From contig OY829329.1 of the NCBI GenBank assembly GCA_963691655.1, positions 18,180,708 through 18,244,707 of the forward strand: a DNA stretch of 64,000 nucleotides. The letters run 5' to 3'. The notes beneath the pieces are model-generated. The model was not told the origin of the DNA and did no database searches. It saw only the letters and a program-made list of their open reading frames with translations. Positions 26,101 through 41,100 of this stretch are shown here, in pieces (the stretch's first letter is position 1; each line of letters begins with the position of its first letter). This DNA comes from Toxonevra muliebris. Taxonomy: Eukaryota > Arthropoda > Insecta > Diptera > Pallopteridae. A program made the translations under genes and the position numbers.

Positions 26101-29100
26101 GCTGAACCGGTCGCTACCTAACTTTTACCAAGCTCGTCTACTTGTTCGTTCTCTATTCCTACATATCCAGGGACCTAACATAGGGAATCTTTATTGCCCT
26201 TGCCCAATTAACAATTCCACATTAATTTAGAGGTGTTCTCAAAAGACCATAATTATCGCATTAATTTCAGCATGAAAAATGCTTAAATATTCCCCCATCG
26301 GCTGAGAGTGTTTAATTCCTTGCCCAAATACTCCTGCCCCAGTTCCATCCTCGGTTTCATTTTGTAGTCATCATAATTGACCTATTGAGCAAGCAATTCA
26401 AATCGTAGTAACAAAACTTCACAACAATTTTACATTATTTGATTTGAATCCATTTACCCATGAGCGTAGAGTGTGTAGAGAAGAAAATATTGCAGCCATG
26501 GACGCCAGCGCTGATGAGGGCCGTGATTTGTTCATCTGTTGCCGTTCGCTACAATTGGGACTGTTTTACACTCGTTACGTGGACGATTTTACGCAAGTAT
26601 CTTGGTCTAAAAACGTAAAAAATACTGCTAGTTTCAGAACTAAAGCCGGGCGACCTCACACAGCGTAGAATTTTCCGTTTTTTTTTTAACTGAAAAATTG
26701 TGTTCAGTTGTGTTGAATGGGTATTAATATTATTGTTGGGGTAGTGAACTGGGACCTATAAGATCTATTATGTTCCTTCATGGACTTATAGTGTTCCCAT
26801 AAGTCTAGTGTCCGACAGAAATCTTTGTATTAATCTTACTTCTATGGAGTTGAAATTAGCATCTGGTATTTGATTGTCCCCAGATACGAATATATATATA
26901 GGTCCCCTCACTGTTCTAAGATGTGGTTATCAGATTCCCATTACAGTGTCCTGTTAGAACTCCTGTAATGATTTAAGACTATTCTTTGGCAAATTCATAC
27001 ATTGCTTGAAGCGCAGCTTCATTCCTTTTAATCCCAATATGCCGTGAAACCCAAAGGATCCAAATCCGTTTATGTAAACGTATCTTCTACGTTTCAGATA
27101 AACCTTCTCATTTCTCTTTATTACTGAGTTCTGTTTTGAATCAGTTTCCAAAACTAAACTGTGACTGCATGTTATCTCTCAGTAAAGCAATTTCAGGACA
27201 CTGTCTCTCTAGAATATCAAACTTCTTTCGAGTAAGGAAACGCTTGCCCCGATCGTCAGGACCAGTTCGCATGGCTCCAGTTATGCTAACACATGCCATA
27301 ATCAAAGGAGGGACGTACAACAATTGTAGTATTTTAGGATTGCAACCCCAACTTTTTCTTGCGATCGATCTACAAGTCATAAATAGTTAGTAGTTTTTTT
27401 TTTCACTAACATGTGTTCTCCAGAGTAGCTTCTGATGATCCTCAAAAATTTTACTTTTTCTGGAATCCCATTTCTTTCTTATTTAGGCTAATGTTCTTGA
27501 GATTCTTGAGTTTGTAGCACAAAAGCATACAGTGCTTCGTGGAGTATGTTTTTCAATTGATACAGAGCAGTTTCGGTTGATCTTCCTTCTCTATATGCGT
27601 GCTGACAGGGGTGCAGCGGAAACTTCTTTAGGACCGTGGTCCTTACATAGTTATCTATTACCTTTTCAAGAGTTTTTAGTACGAAAGACGTTAGACAGAT
27701 ATATTGGTCTGAAGGATTTCGAATGAAGAGAATTTTTCTTCTCCGCCTTCGGAGTGAAGACCACCTTTGACCTGCTCCATATTGCTGGTATATACATTTG
27801 TTTATCCTTTCGTTAGGAGGTAGAAATCTTCATAGATATCGCAGAACTCCTGTTCTACTGTTATGTCGGATTCCTACCAACAAAAACCACCTCCTCCCAC
27901 CCGCCCCGGGACTACCCGTAGGCACTACTTCGCTGGGGTGGATCTAGCAGTTCAGTTCCCGATTTGTTCCTGCTGTTCTGTTCTCCTCCTCTCGCCTTCA
28001 GTGATGCGAAGCTTTTTCATAATCCGCGCAGCTACTGTTCATGTCGTCTTCCATTTCCCCACCGATTCGCAAATATGTGAGGTAAAATTTTCCAGTGTTG
28101 GTATCCTGCCAAAAGCTTGCTCAGCTTCTAATTTTCATTCGGGCATGTTTGATAGTAATATTGCTGGTATATAACCCAGTGCTGTAGTACCTCTAGTGAT
28201 TTTCAAGAGGGTGCTTAAAAGATTATCCAGATCCTTCGGGAAAAATGTCATCAATTCCAGGTGATTTCAGTGGTTTAAAGGTACCTACTAACCGTATGAA
28301 TGGGTATGTTAATGCACCCAGCAAAACGCAATTATCTGCCCATATTTCTTTGAAGATAACTATGTCCACAACGTTACCGTCCAATCCCGCTAGCTATCGT
28401 TTCATAATTTCGAACCTTTTCTGGTTGACATGTGATTTCAACAGGACGCTGCTACATGCCAAACATCACGAGAAACAATGGACCTATTAAAATATGAGTT
28501 CGGTGAGCAATTTATCTTACGTTTTGGACCAGTGACTTAGCCACGTAGATCGTGCGATTCGATTGGATTATGTGAAGTCACTCGTCTTTGCCGATAAACC
28601 AGTGCCAATTGCAACCTTGGAAAACAAGATTCAACGTGTTAGTAGCTCGATACTACCCGCTATGTTCGAAAAAGTGGTTTAAAATTGGACTTCTCGTATG
28701 CATCACTCACAACTTAGTCGTGGTCAACATTTACATGAAATAATCTTTAAAAAGTAAATGGCAAGCATTGATTTATCGACTCAATTACAAATTTCATACA
28801 CTTTTGCACTTTCTCTGTATTTTTTTTTTTAGAAAATTAAAAACCAATCACCCTTTATAATCACAGAGAGAGCTTCTTCAAGTCAGACTTTTTTATATTT
28901 TCGTTCTTGATCTATTTGAAGAAAAATTCTTACCTAGCTGGTATTACAATCGATGATCACTCTCCACCATTGCCAGTCAGCTCAGCAATAGGCGCGTTGA
29001 TACAAGTTGACAAAGACAAGTGCAGTCAAGTCCTTCTGATTCCAGTTTATCCAACGGAGATTACAACATCCTCTTCTAAGCATTTCACTACCGTGCTGCG

Positions 29101-32100
29101 AATAAAATCTCTTTCTAGCCGAAATATTTCCTATTCTATTCACTCAACATGACAAATCCGTGTGTTTATTTAGAATTACTGGTTATATACTATACAGGAA
29201 AATGCTTACTGTACATAAACGTTATAGTTACATTAACATAATACCCACCCATACATACATAGTAAATATTTTATATTAATATTATAACGTAACTATTATG
29301 TGAATGTATATATGAATAGAATGCTCAGATTTTTAATAAAAATGTCCATCTTTAATAAATCATATAATATAAAATAAATAAATATGAAGAATATGCGAAA
29401 GTCACACAACGATTTAAGGTCAAAAAGCCGAAATACTTACTACAAAACATTAAAATAACAAAAGGTCACCACATCCTACGATACATTCATACATACCATA
29501 AATACATATGTACAACACCAACAACAATATATTAAAACACCTACACTACACAACATTCTATACACACACAAACACACACATATATATATGTGTATGTATA
29601 TGTGCTGCATGCCTACGTAGATGTATACAAAGCGAAGGCGACGATTATGTTGTCCAGTTTGTCCGCATCCGTATCCACATCCGCATCCGTATGTAAAAAA
29701 TAAAACTTTTCTACTCCCACATACATATACATGTAAACATATACACACACACATAAGTACATGTATAGGTGGTACATATGATGTTTGCTTTTCGTATTTT
29801 GTCTATTTTGTTTGAGTGAATGTGAGGAGCGTCGTCCTTTTTTTTTCTTTCTATTTAAAGCGTAAATGTTCAAATCTTTGTGTATTTCATATGAATAGAC
29901 ACAGATGTGTACATATGTATGTATATGTGTATAGTATATGCATACATACATGCACATTATGTCCACGTGTTCTACACAAATAAGGTTAGGGTATACATAA
30001 TTCCCAGGAGTCCGCCAACTCGAGTATGCGGTGGAGCAAACACTATCAAAAACAACAACAACAACTAAGTCAAACTCATCTCAATGTGTTTGTATGTTGC
30101 CATATTTTATTGGTTCAAGTCAAACATTTTGCATATTTGTTTTTGTTTGTTATATAATCATTATTAAAGTTTTAGCCAAACTTTATTAAACTCTCCAATG
30201 TTTGAATTCCATTCCTATATGATAGGTATTTCAACAGCATCAGTATCTCGTTGGTTCGTTCATTTCTTAGTTGGCACTGGAACTGTCGATCGGTCTTGGT
30301 CACTTCATTAAAGGTTCGTCAGTTGCCCCTGCTATCCGCGCGCTGGTGCCAATTGGTAGAACTCAAAGCAGTCAGGTCTCCCTTTATCTGGTCTTTCCAA
30401 CGGAGATTCGGTTGTCCTCTTCTACGCGTTTCATTTCCATGCCTCGAATAGAATACCTTCCTTATCGAAGAACTTTCTTCCCTGTATTCACCATGACCCA
30501 GCCAGTGACGCCACTGGCCAGTGGCAGAGTAGAGGTCATACAGCTCATGGTTCCTTCTTCTTCGAAATTTGTTGTCTACGCTTATTAAACCATAGATCTT
30601 GTGTGTTATCTTCCTTTTAAATGCTCTCAAATATTCTCTTATAGTGGGCCGTCATCGTCCACGTCTCAGTGCCATACAATATGACGAAAAGGATGAAGGA
30701 CTTATAGTGGGTTAATTTCGTCCGTCGACAGAAAGCTCTGTAGTAACGCCTGTTGGTAAGAGTTATTCTTCGTTTGATCTTGAGGCTAGCATTGTTGTTG
30801 TTGTTAATACTGGACCCTACGTAATCCTTCTACGATGGATTTTGTCCTTGAAGCCATGACTCTTTATAAATTGGCGCAAGATATTTCGTTTTACCCTCGT
30901 TTACTGCCGAACCCGCTCGCCGAAACTCATTTTTAAGGTTGAAAAATGTTACGCTAACTAGTCCCACGTTGAGGCCATTAATGTCAATATTATCAGCGTA
31001 TGCCAGCAGCATGACACTTTGTAAAAGATAGAGATGTCGATTTTTGCTGCACGAATTATTTTCTCAATGGAGTATAAGATTGAAGAAGTCGGACGATAGG
31101 AAATCATCTTGTCTGAAACTTCGTTTGGTGTCAAATGATTCGGAGGGATCAGTTCCTGTGCTAGTGAAACCAAAATCTAGAAATTTCGGCGTACAAATGA
31201 TCCGTAATCATGTGGTCGAAGGCGGCTTTATATTCGAATGAGTAGGTATTGATTCCTTTCTCTCGTGTTTTTCCAGTATTTGTAGTAAAGTGAAGATCTG
31301 GTCAATGGTTGACTGCGGGACGCGGGTAAACTAATTAGGTCCAATCTGTTTGTTGGCGTTGTGCTTCAGTCTTTCACATAATTCAAACAATTTGTACGAC
31401 ATTTTAAGGAGATTTATCACTCAATAGTTGGCGGAAATCGTGATATTCCAAACAAAATTGATTTAGTTTTAAAAGCATATCAAGTCCTAACATTGAGCTA
31501 GATCTGTCTATATCGCCAAAAAATGGCTTTATAGTCGGTAAATTGTGGGTAGGTTTCCATCTGTTTTTCTTAGGTCTTCTATGTAATCATTGGCAGACTT
31601 GCCATGTTTGTTGATTTTTTTTTTTGCGGGTATGGAGGTAACAAATGCTTGACGCATCACCAAAAGGTGTCGTCAGACCAATTATATGTCTTTAAGTCAA
31701 ATCAGACTATCATCGTTGTACCTGCGTCCAGGTCCCGCTTTTTTTTTATCGTAAAACGTCCTCAAGAAAAGTGGCTATTACTCGCCAGTTCTCTTCGCTC
31801 AGCGCTGAGAAATCCCAGTTTGTCTTCTAGTTATTTTCGTTCTTCTCTTCACTTTCCGCACAAGAAAAATGTGTGGTTTGCGTAGTCTAAGTTCTCATCG
31901 CCGTAGATATATTCCCGGCTTACTACTTTGCTTATGTTGAACAGTTATTTCTGGAAGTATCAGTGTCTTGATAGCATCTGCGTTATGTAGTAGTTTACTT
32001 CCCAGAAAGGCCGATTGCACCATTTTTCCACGTTTGAATTTAGCCTTGCTGCCCATCTTCTTTTTGTTTCTGCTGACCAGCGATCCTGCTATAACCGCAT

Positions 32101-35100
32101 TGTTAGGGCTGACGGCCGAACGCTATTTGATTTCATATTCTTTTTTGAACTTGAGAATCTCGCTTGAAAGGTGCCCAACCAAATTTAATACCGCCTGTGC
32201 AGCTGCGTAGGGGATCCAAGGATTGTTGATCAATTGTGATCTGGTCATCCTTATCCACCTCCTTAACACTCGTTGCCGATGAAATATTTCGTCAGCTGTG
32301 AGTGTCCAGTCCTTAATTGTGCTTGGCCTTGTCCTGCAGAATTGAAGGAGGAAACCACACAGTAATCAAACTACGACGTGGCAATGACGAACGCGTTATG
32401 ACTTAAAGTCGTGCCACTCTCGTTTGTAATGCGCTTTAGTCCAAGAGTTTCCTGTTACCACAACCAACAACGTTCCCTCTCTTTTGCCAGTCAAAGTTGT
32501 CGAAGTGTTCCTCGTCCACATCACCGTCAATTTTCGGATATTTGTAGCTCCATCGGAGAGTTGATGCTAGCTTGAACATCATTGCCTGAGCATACCCGTT
32601 TAAACGTTAGCTGGTTGTTGTTCGGTGATGGTCGTTGCTGGTAGTCCAACGATCGAAACGTCGCTATGTCCTTTGTTGTCATCCTTTTGAGGAACATGAC
32701 GTAGTTGCTATTGAAATTTTCAGCTTGCTGTTCCTTCGTCCTTGTTCCTCTCTCCTTTAGTTTACGCCTGCTGTTATATGAGGGTCTGGGGTTTTCCAAT
32801 AGCAATTTCGAGCTTATTTGGTCAAGCTTGCCTATGACTAACAAAGCTAGTCTTCGGTCACCGTATTTAATCTCTAACCCTGAATCTAAAAAGCTAAAAC
32901 CATAGGCTTCGTTTTTCGATACGATCCTCTCATACCCTTTCCTAAGACTTTTTCCCTCGCGATTGGAAAGTCCTGTGTTACCATCGTTTTGAGGACCACG
33001 ATGGAGTTGCAATCGCTATTTTTAGCATCTTGTTCCCTAGTCTTTGTTCTTCTCTCTTTTAGTTGACGCCCAGTGCTACCTGAGAGCCTGGGACCTTACA
33101 ACAACTGAGCCTTAATTTCAGAGCATATTTGATTGGTTAGACTAGCCTGTCACAAACATAACTCGTCGCCGGTCGGATACGGGATCCAATCTCAAACCCT
33201 AAAACTGAAAGGCAGTACCGTACGCTTCTGATACGCAGGTTCCGTTGGTTTCCTGGGCATTCTGTTTCATCAATTTGTGGACTCTAGAGCCCTTTAGTAT
33301 GTTTGTTTTGAAAATTCACATTGGTCGTCGTCAGTTGAAGGAGCCCGAAGAAAATAAGTATGTTTTATATATCAATCTTTAAACTTGTATAGCTTATGCC
33401 ACAAATTTTAGTTCAACAACTTCTCGAAGAAAATTAAAACCGAAATCTTTACGAAAAACAAAAGATTTAATAATTCTTTAAAAATTTTTAAGGACTTCAC
33501 CCAAAAGCCGCCACTGTCAATGAATGAAATTGTTTTTGAAAATCAATAACATCGTCAATATGCTTTAAACTCCCTATTTTTTGTTTTAACACCACCCAAA
33601 AAAGAGCAAAAAATAAAGCAGAGAGCCTGAATGAGATGTTTCGCTAGCCATTTTATTTGACCATTGATCCATTTGCCAAAGCAATTGACGCTCGGTTTGG
33701 TTATTACCCGCACAATTGATATTCAATGAATGTTGGTGGCGGCAACGGCGGCTGCAGGCAGCAAGCAAAAGGTGTGAAGTTGGTGGCGATGACGACGGCG
33801 GCGGACAGGTTACACACATACAGACTACTTGCAACAGCACACAGCATGACGCGAGCTCCGCATCATTCCAGCAAACAAACAAATAAACACACACAAGAAA
33901 TACAAACATACACACACACACACACACACACAATTACTACACATAGCATGCTTGTGTATGGAAATTTTCTTTTTTCCACTGATTTTTCCACGTGCTTCAA
34001 TGTTGCTGCTGCAACTGCCACTACCCATCCACACAGCACCTCACCGCACCACACCGCATACAAGTACACCACATTGGCAATTTGCACTCATGTTGTACAT
34101 GAAAATAATGAAAAACAATTCGTGCGTGTGCTGTAGTCATCGACGTATGTAGATTTGACGACGTGGCTAATGGTGTGGTGGTGGTGGTGGTTGTGATGAG
34201 CCAACGACCCAACCAACGAACCCACCAACCAACCAGCCAACGAATCAGCCATCCAGCCAGTGAGTCTGCGAATCAGCCAGCGAGTCAGTCATACAGTCAG
34301 GCTACTCTCTTTCTGTAGGCATTTTACCAGCCAGTCAGCCACCTTTGAATCGGGTCAGCAAATTCATATGTCGAATAAAAATGCTGAAGAATATTCCTCG
34401 TAAAGGTAAAAGTATTCGTATGTATAGCGATTGCAAGATGTTTACTCAGTATGTTACTGTATTTTGTTTTTGTTTTTTTTTTTTTTTTTGCAATCCTTAT
34501 AGTCTCTTTCAATATTGCAATCGCGCTATCGTGTTGCGTTTGTGTGAGCGTGTGTGAAAGAGTCTTTGTGAAATGAATTTAACATGCCATGCTCTGTGGT
34601 CGTTACCGGAAAATCTTTGATGATGCGTTTAAATGGTAATTGAGTGTAAATAATAATTGTTACACATATGGAAATATAATTTTTATGCCGCAGATGAAAG
34701 GAAGTTTATTCCAGGTTGACTGTCATCTGCTTTCAGCTCTGTACTCGAACAATGAAATATTTAGGATCGCTGAACTTTCTTCAAATACTTGAAAAACGTT
34801 AATAAATACATTTAAATAGTTAATAGTCAAGGGCGTGAAAATGGTACTTTTTCTGGGTAGAACTCTTTGATTTACCCCTCGTCTAGCATAAGTTCATTTA
34901 TTCAGAATCATATAAAGTTCAAGATTGGAATTCCTGGTCGCTAAAAGTAGCTGAACATCGAAAGAGAACGTTGTTGTTCTAGCAAAGTCAAGCTTAGTAA
35001 TATGTGCGCATTATTCTCAAGTGTGTTAATCAGTCAATGCTCCAGCGGCGTGGTGTCAGGTCGGTGGGATTTTCTGGATATTCGAAAATATGTCTAGTAT

Positions 35101-38100
35101 TGTGATGGCTGTTATTGCAGTCTGGGCACCGATTGATGGTTCTTCCGTGGATGCTCATTCATCGATCATCGACAAGCATTTCCCAATTTTTTTTAGCAGG
35201 CACTTTACACTTTTAACATTTCTCAAATTTTGACATGCATTTCCCCATTTTCGACAAACATTTCTCAGTTTTGAACAAGAAGTTCTCCATTTTTGACAAG
35301 CATTTCTCCACATTTTGACAAGCACTCCCCAATTTTTGATGAGGGTTTTCACAATTTTTACATTGCATTTTCTCACTTTTGAAATTTCTCCAATTTTGGC
35401 ATGCATTCTCCCATTTTTGACAAGCATTTCTTCAATTTCGCGAAGCATTTCCCCAATTTCGACATGCGTTTTCTCATTTTTGACAAAGATTTTCCCATTT
35501 TTGCAAGCATTTCTCCCATTCGACATGCATTTCCTTATTTTTGATCAGCATTTCGCCCTTTTTGACAAGCGTTTTCCTTCTTTTGCGAAGCATTTCTCCA
35601 TTTTTGACAAGCACTCCTCCAATTTTGACAAGCATTTCAATTCGACATACTTTTCCCCATTTTTGACATGCATTTCCCTATTTTTGACAAGAATTTCTCT
35701 CATTTTTGACAAGCATTTCTCCAATGCAAAGCATTTCCCCGATTTTGACATCCATTTCCCCGTTTTTGACACGCATTTCTCAATTTTGACATGCATGCCC
35801 TAATTTTTTTACATGCATTTCTCCATTTTTGATAAGGATTTCTCCATTTTTGATAAGAATTTCTCCATTTTAGTCATGCATTTCAATTCGACGTGCATTT
35901 CCTCATTTCTGACAAATATTCCTCCATTTTTGACATCCATTCCCCCATTTTTGACAAGTATTTCTAAATTTTGATATGCATTTCTACATTTTTGACATAC
36001 ATTTCCCTATTTTTGACAAGAAATAACACATTTTTACATGTATTTCTCAATTTTGGCATGCATTTTTTTGATTTTTGACATGCATTTCACAATTTTTGAC
36101 AAGAATTTCTCCATTTTTAACATTCATTCCTCTATTTTTTAAAAGCATTTCTCCAATTTTTACAAGCATTTCCCCAACTTTGACATGCATTTCCCCATTT
36201 TTGACACGCATTTCTCAATTTCGACATGCATTTCTTGATTTTTGACATGCATTTTCCCACTTTTGACCTGGATTTCTCCATTTTTGACACCCATTTCCCC
36301 ATATTTTATAAGCATTTCTCCAATTTTGATAAGATTTTTTCCATTTTTGACAGACATTTTCCCTCTTTTGACAAGCATTTCCCCATGGTCGCCTAAAATT
36401 CTACTTCTTTCAAAAATTTTATTGCATTTAGTATATTAACATTTTTGATTCCTTTAAATTGGGAAGGAAATTGTAATGGAATTACAGCTATGCTATTACT
36501 GAGAAACTTTCGAGGAACGTAAATTAGCAATTTAATTCCAATAAATTGAAATTGAATAGAAATTCAATTCCTTAAGTAATCATTAATATTGTACTTAGCT
36601 TTGCAAAGAAGCAACTGCGCTGACTAAAAAATACAGAAAAATATTCAAAAAATCAAACTTAACCTGCAGTTATATTTTGTATTCGATTTATTGACGTCAT
36701 TCAACTCTACGTAGATAATCTCCGTAACCAATTAACTATTTATGTTTAATATTATAATGTTTGTTAGTAATTGAAGCAATTTTTACCAGTAATATGAATA
36801 GCTCTTAATTGCATATACATAATACATGTGTAGATATGTAAATATTTACTTATTCATAGTTGTTGTACAGCTATATTTAGACATACAAATTAACAACAGC
36901 TAAAAGGTATATACATACACAGGTATGTAAATTGTATAGTTAAACTACATAAATTTATGCTAGTAATATGTACGGGTTGTTAGTTGATATCTAGGTAAGT
37001 AAAGTAAATCTGCATCTGCTTTTACATTTGTTTGACGTCATTTTGATTAAAATATTTGTACAACAGGTAGTACCATAGATACTCGTAGATAGATGGGATT
37101 AAAAATTTACATGAATAATATTCCAATACACATTACTATGCGTAACTATGCACTTGCCTTGACGATTCAGTAATTTGGATTGATTTTATGTACTCTGGCA
37201 TATAACAACAACAACAAAAACTGCTTGCTCTGTGATGAAGAGGAAAAGTATCCTCTCAAGTATCAGTGCTACTGCCACTTCTACTGCCATTGCCACTGTC
37301 ATTGCATCTGCAGCTGACAACTGATATTTACGTTAGGTTCCGCCCAAGTTTTTAAATTGACTTTAAGATTGCATATGTATATAGTATAATGGAAAAGCTT
37401 TTTACTTGATGCATTTTGATGATGACACTTTGTATGTTCCACATATAAACATACACACATACATACATAGATTTAGAATGTTGGATGATGATGATGCTCT
37501 AAGAGTTGCTGCTACTTCTCTCAGTGTTAACGTAAAGTATGTAAGGATAGTAGCTGTTAAGAAGACATAAGTAAGTAAGAAAGAAGTGTGTGTATATATG
37601 TATGTATGTATGTATATTAAAGTAATACAACAACAACAATTATTACTACATTCTCCATTAAAAGGGATACAGAAGCAATGTCATTGAAATCGATGGAGTT
37701 TGATGGGTATTTCGTAATACATACATCCACACACATACAAACATCTCGTTCTTGAACTAAAGCTTTCAGTGAGTATGTCGTTATTGGTTTGCTTTGGATG
37801 CTATTAAAAATTAAAAAAAAAAAAAAATGTAAAAAAAAAATCCGAGTAGTAACGTAAAACTTAACTGAACTGCCAGAGTAATCTTAGCTTCACATTGCAT
37901 CATACAATTTTATACTCGTATATCCATAAATACATACTCGCCGCTTGCACTTGTAAATTTATGTTGTCAAGAACACGCAAAAAATTCTTAGTAATAAATT
38001 TCCAAATGAAGAAAAAGAAAAAACCATGAAGTTGAAAAATAAAATATAAATTAATACTCTTCCGCTGGTAATTACGGGAGCACTTAGGTACCATCAAGCA

Positions 38101-41100
38101 GAGCGAATACTTTACTGCTAGAACTGGAAGGTTTCGCGTGAATTTAATTTATTTTTTTAGACCAGATTTCTTTATTATTAAATACTCGCTGAATAAGGTT
38201 AACATTTTCGTGGTTTTCGTTATAATTTGAATCGGAATTGGTTTGCTTTAACATTGTTATTGATGTCTCTGTTTTAGAACAGGCAAGTATTCTGGAAAGG
38301 TCTGGAGTATATGTTGAGCCAGATTGTACTATAATTAGTTTTATGGGCCTTTTACCCATAAAATATTTATCATATTTAATATATATGATGAAGGACAAAG
38401 TATATGGATTCACAATGATAGTTAAAGAATATCTAAAAAAAAGCCCGTTCACTGCTTAAACCCTAGACTTATTTTGTAAGTTAGAATAGTCCTATCCTCA
38501 CAGAGTTAGATTTAAGTTATAGATAGAGATCGGCTAATTCTTAAATGGGGATGAAAAATACGATTGTACTTTTTTCAGTACACTTTAACACAAAATTATA
38601 TTTTTAAGGCTATAATGAACTTATTACCTTTTTCTAAAAATCCGACATGACATTGTTTGTTTTTTTTGGACAACTTCGTTACAGTCTGCGTCTGACTACA
38701 AGAAAATGATTTACCACAGAGGAAAAATATTGTATTGTATGGAGTTACAGTTGAAGGCGGCTTCCGTAGAACTTGTACCCTAATCATGCATTTAAGTATT
38801 AAGTCACCGAAGTGACTTGTTTTAGTAGAACAATCCGAACGAGCATCGTTTTTGCTTAAAAGTCTAAAACGCATCGAGAAGCGCATCAGGCTGAAGGTTC
38901 TGCGTCAAAAACCTGGAAAATCCTGTGAATCAGCTCTTCACGGCTGTGTTAGTGCAATTGAATAAGGGCTGGAAGCAGAGAACTACACCCTGGGAGTGTT
39001 TGTCGATATTTTAGGGGCTTTTGACAACGCTACCTTCGACTCGACTCGTCGGCCAGTGTCGAAGGCATCGTCATTCGATGGATTCTTAGATTGCAGACTG
39101 TTATGGAAGACGCACGTCGAGCTGAACTTTGGTTAAGTCCACAGTATCCTCTGTGACCAAGCTTCAGAGAAGTGTGTGCCTGGGTATCACTGGTGCAATG
39201 TTTACTACATCTGGTGATGCCCTCAATGCCTTGCTTGACTTGCTTCCTCTGGATCTTCAAATCCGTAATGGAGCGATGATAGTGGCCTACAGATTCTGGT
39301 TAAATCAGACCCCACATGTGGAGGCGGATATAAGACACAATCAGGTATACCATCAGTTGTCAGTATAGTGCCCATTGTTCTTGATACCCGTGGACAATCA
39401 TGTGCCTTGTATTCACTTCGGAAGAAGATATGATGTCAGGTTCCCGGAAAGTGATCAATAGTTAAGTCCAGAGGTTGTACTCCGGAGATGGCGTGGGAAG
39501 TGCATAGACATCTGCAGTGAAACCAAAGCAGCACTGAATTCTCTTGCTAACCTTGCCAGCTCCTCAAAATTGGTCAGCGAGTGTAAAGCAAAATTGAATA
39601 GTGTTAAGAACTAGTGAATGAACTAGCTGATGAATGAACTAGCTGATAAACTAGCTAATGAAGGTTCTGCAATTACACCATGGGGACCGGAGCCTTTTCT
39701 TGGCGTAAGTTCTGGGGAGATCATGCGTTGGATCAACCACTTCGTGGGATCTATCTATAGAGAAATATGGTGCCAGCTTGCCTCCTGCAGAACCGCAAAG
39801 CGCTTCGTGAGACAACCCAACAGGAAATCAGCGGAATTTCTTCTAAAATTGTGAAAAATTGATCAAAGAACACAACACATGTGGCAGCATTTGACTAACA
39901 TGGGCATCATCGTCGATCCAATCTGCCAATCGTGTCTTGAGGACGACGATACTAAGGAGCATTATCTTTGTAGCTGTCCGGTGTTCGCGAGAATCATATT
40001 AAGGCTGTTGGGTAATGATATGTTGAGTATGAATATTCTTACTCTTTCTCTTCCTGAGCTTCTAAGGTTCATCAGTGAAACAAAGAAGTTTGAGGTTAAG
40101 AGACCCTAGAGTTTTCTTCTTCCCATTTATCCCCTCACATATCTTTCTTGTCTTTCTACTTTCTTCTACTGGCTCTAACTCGAATATAGTAGAATGGTTT
40201 TCGTGACTGAGTGCTTTGGTTTACTCCAGCCCACCTTCAACTCTAATACCAAAATACTCTAATATATCTCACAATAATATGTTCTTTCGTACTCTTTATA
40301 AAAAAAATCATCTGGAATTCTTTCATTGATTAAAAAAAGTTTTGACTCGAAGAGTTTATCCTCATCTAGTTATATCCTCATACACCTCCTCATACATAGC
40401 AACGACGTAGATACTTCCTTGATGCTAGAAAAGTCAAGTAAGAGAGAATATTTGTTTTGAGACAGGTTTAGAAAAAAGTCACTAAAAAGTTATTCGCCTT
40501 CTATAAGGATTTAAAGTGGGGTTCACTCTCGGCACTAGCTCTATCGATGGATCAAAAGTCTATTACAATATTTGGATAAAAATTCTCAAAATCCATAGTC
40601 TGTTTCAATTTAATTAGAAACAGGTTCTTGTAGAATGAACTACGAATTCAACGAAATTGAACTGCTACTTAAGAGGCAAGGTATGAAAGACGATAACTGA
40701 TAAACCCATAAAACTACAATGGAGTCTACTGATAATAACTTCAAAGGACTGTCCAACAAACTTTTAACGGACTCTAAATAAAATTGTTGAACTGGAGAAA
40801 GTCCTACGCTTGAAATGTAAAGCAGGCCGACTTTTTAATTAAATATAATAGAATTCAAATTACAAGTGACTCCAATTGACTTCAAATTCCAATTGACTCC
40901 AAGTGACTCCAAGTGACTCCAATTGACTTCAAATTCCAATTAAGTCCAAGTGACTTCAAGTAACTGCAATTGACTTCAAGTGACTACAACTGACTTCAAG
41001 TGACTCCAAGTGACTTCAAGTGAGTTAAATTTTCTTAAAATCTCAATTGACTCCAAGTGACTTCAATTGACTCCAATTAGACTCAAGTAGTTTCAAGTGA

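Larger units (their letters stand above)
38850..40200 (+). mobile_element. LINE relic with RT C-terminus, RNase H end and zinc-knuckle-like tail
   Basis: The + strand reads KRIEKRIRLKVLRQKPGKS, then SALHGCVSAIE and VFVDILGAFDNATFDS (RT motif A region), then RSVCLGITGAMFTTSGDALN and LLDLLPLDLQIR, then NELADKLANEGSA (RNase H end) and CQSCLEDDDTKEHYLCSCPV (CCHC-like). These are in order but broken by stops and deletions. The copy is the same family as 1-2520 in opposite orientation (shared LERMVEKHIRLKVL and CTPWECLS/YTLGVFVDI-equivalent DNA). The 3' end may reach about 40300. Confidence -1.

Noticed and set aside
33586..34212. Several overlapping frames on both strands
   Set aside because: Cys-Val and Thr-His rich translations of (AC)n and CAACC repeats.
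35155..35803. Overlapping 123- and 162-codon frames on opposite strands
   Set aside because: Both follow the 21-bp repeat; neither has a non-repetitive domain.
38144..38452. 102-codon frame on the - strand
   Set aside because: No recognisable similarity, no start or splice context, AT-rich intron. It could be an old transposon ORF but I cannot support it.
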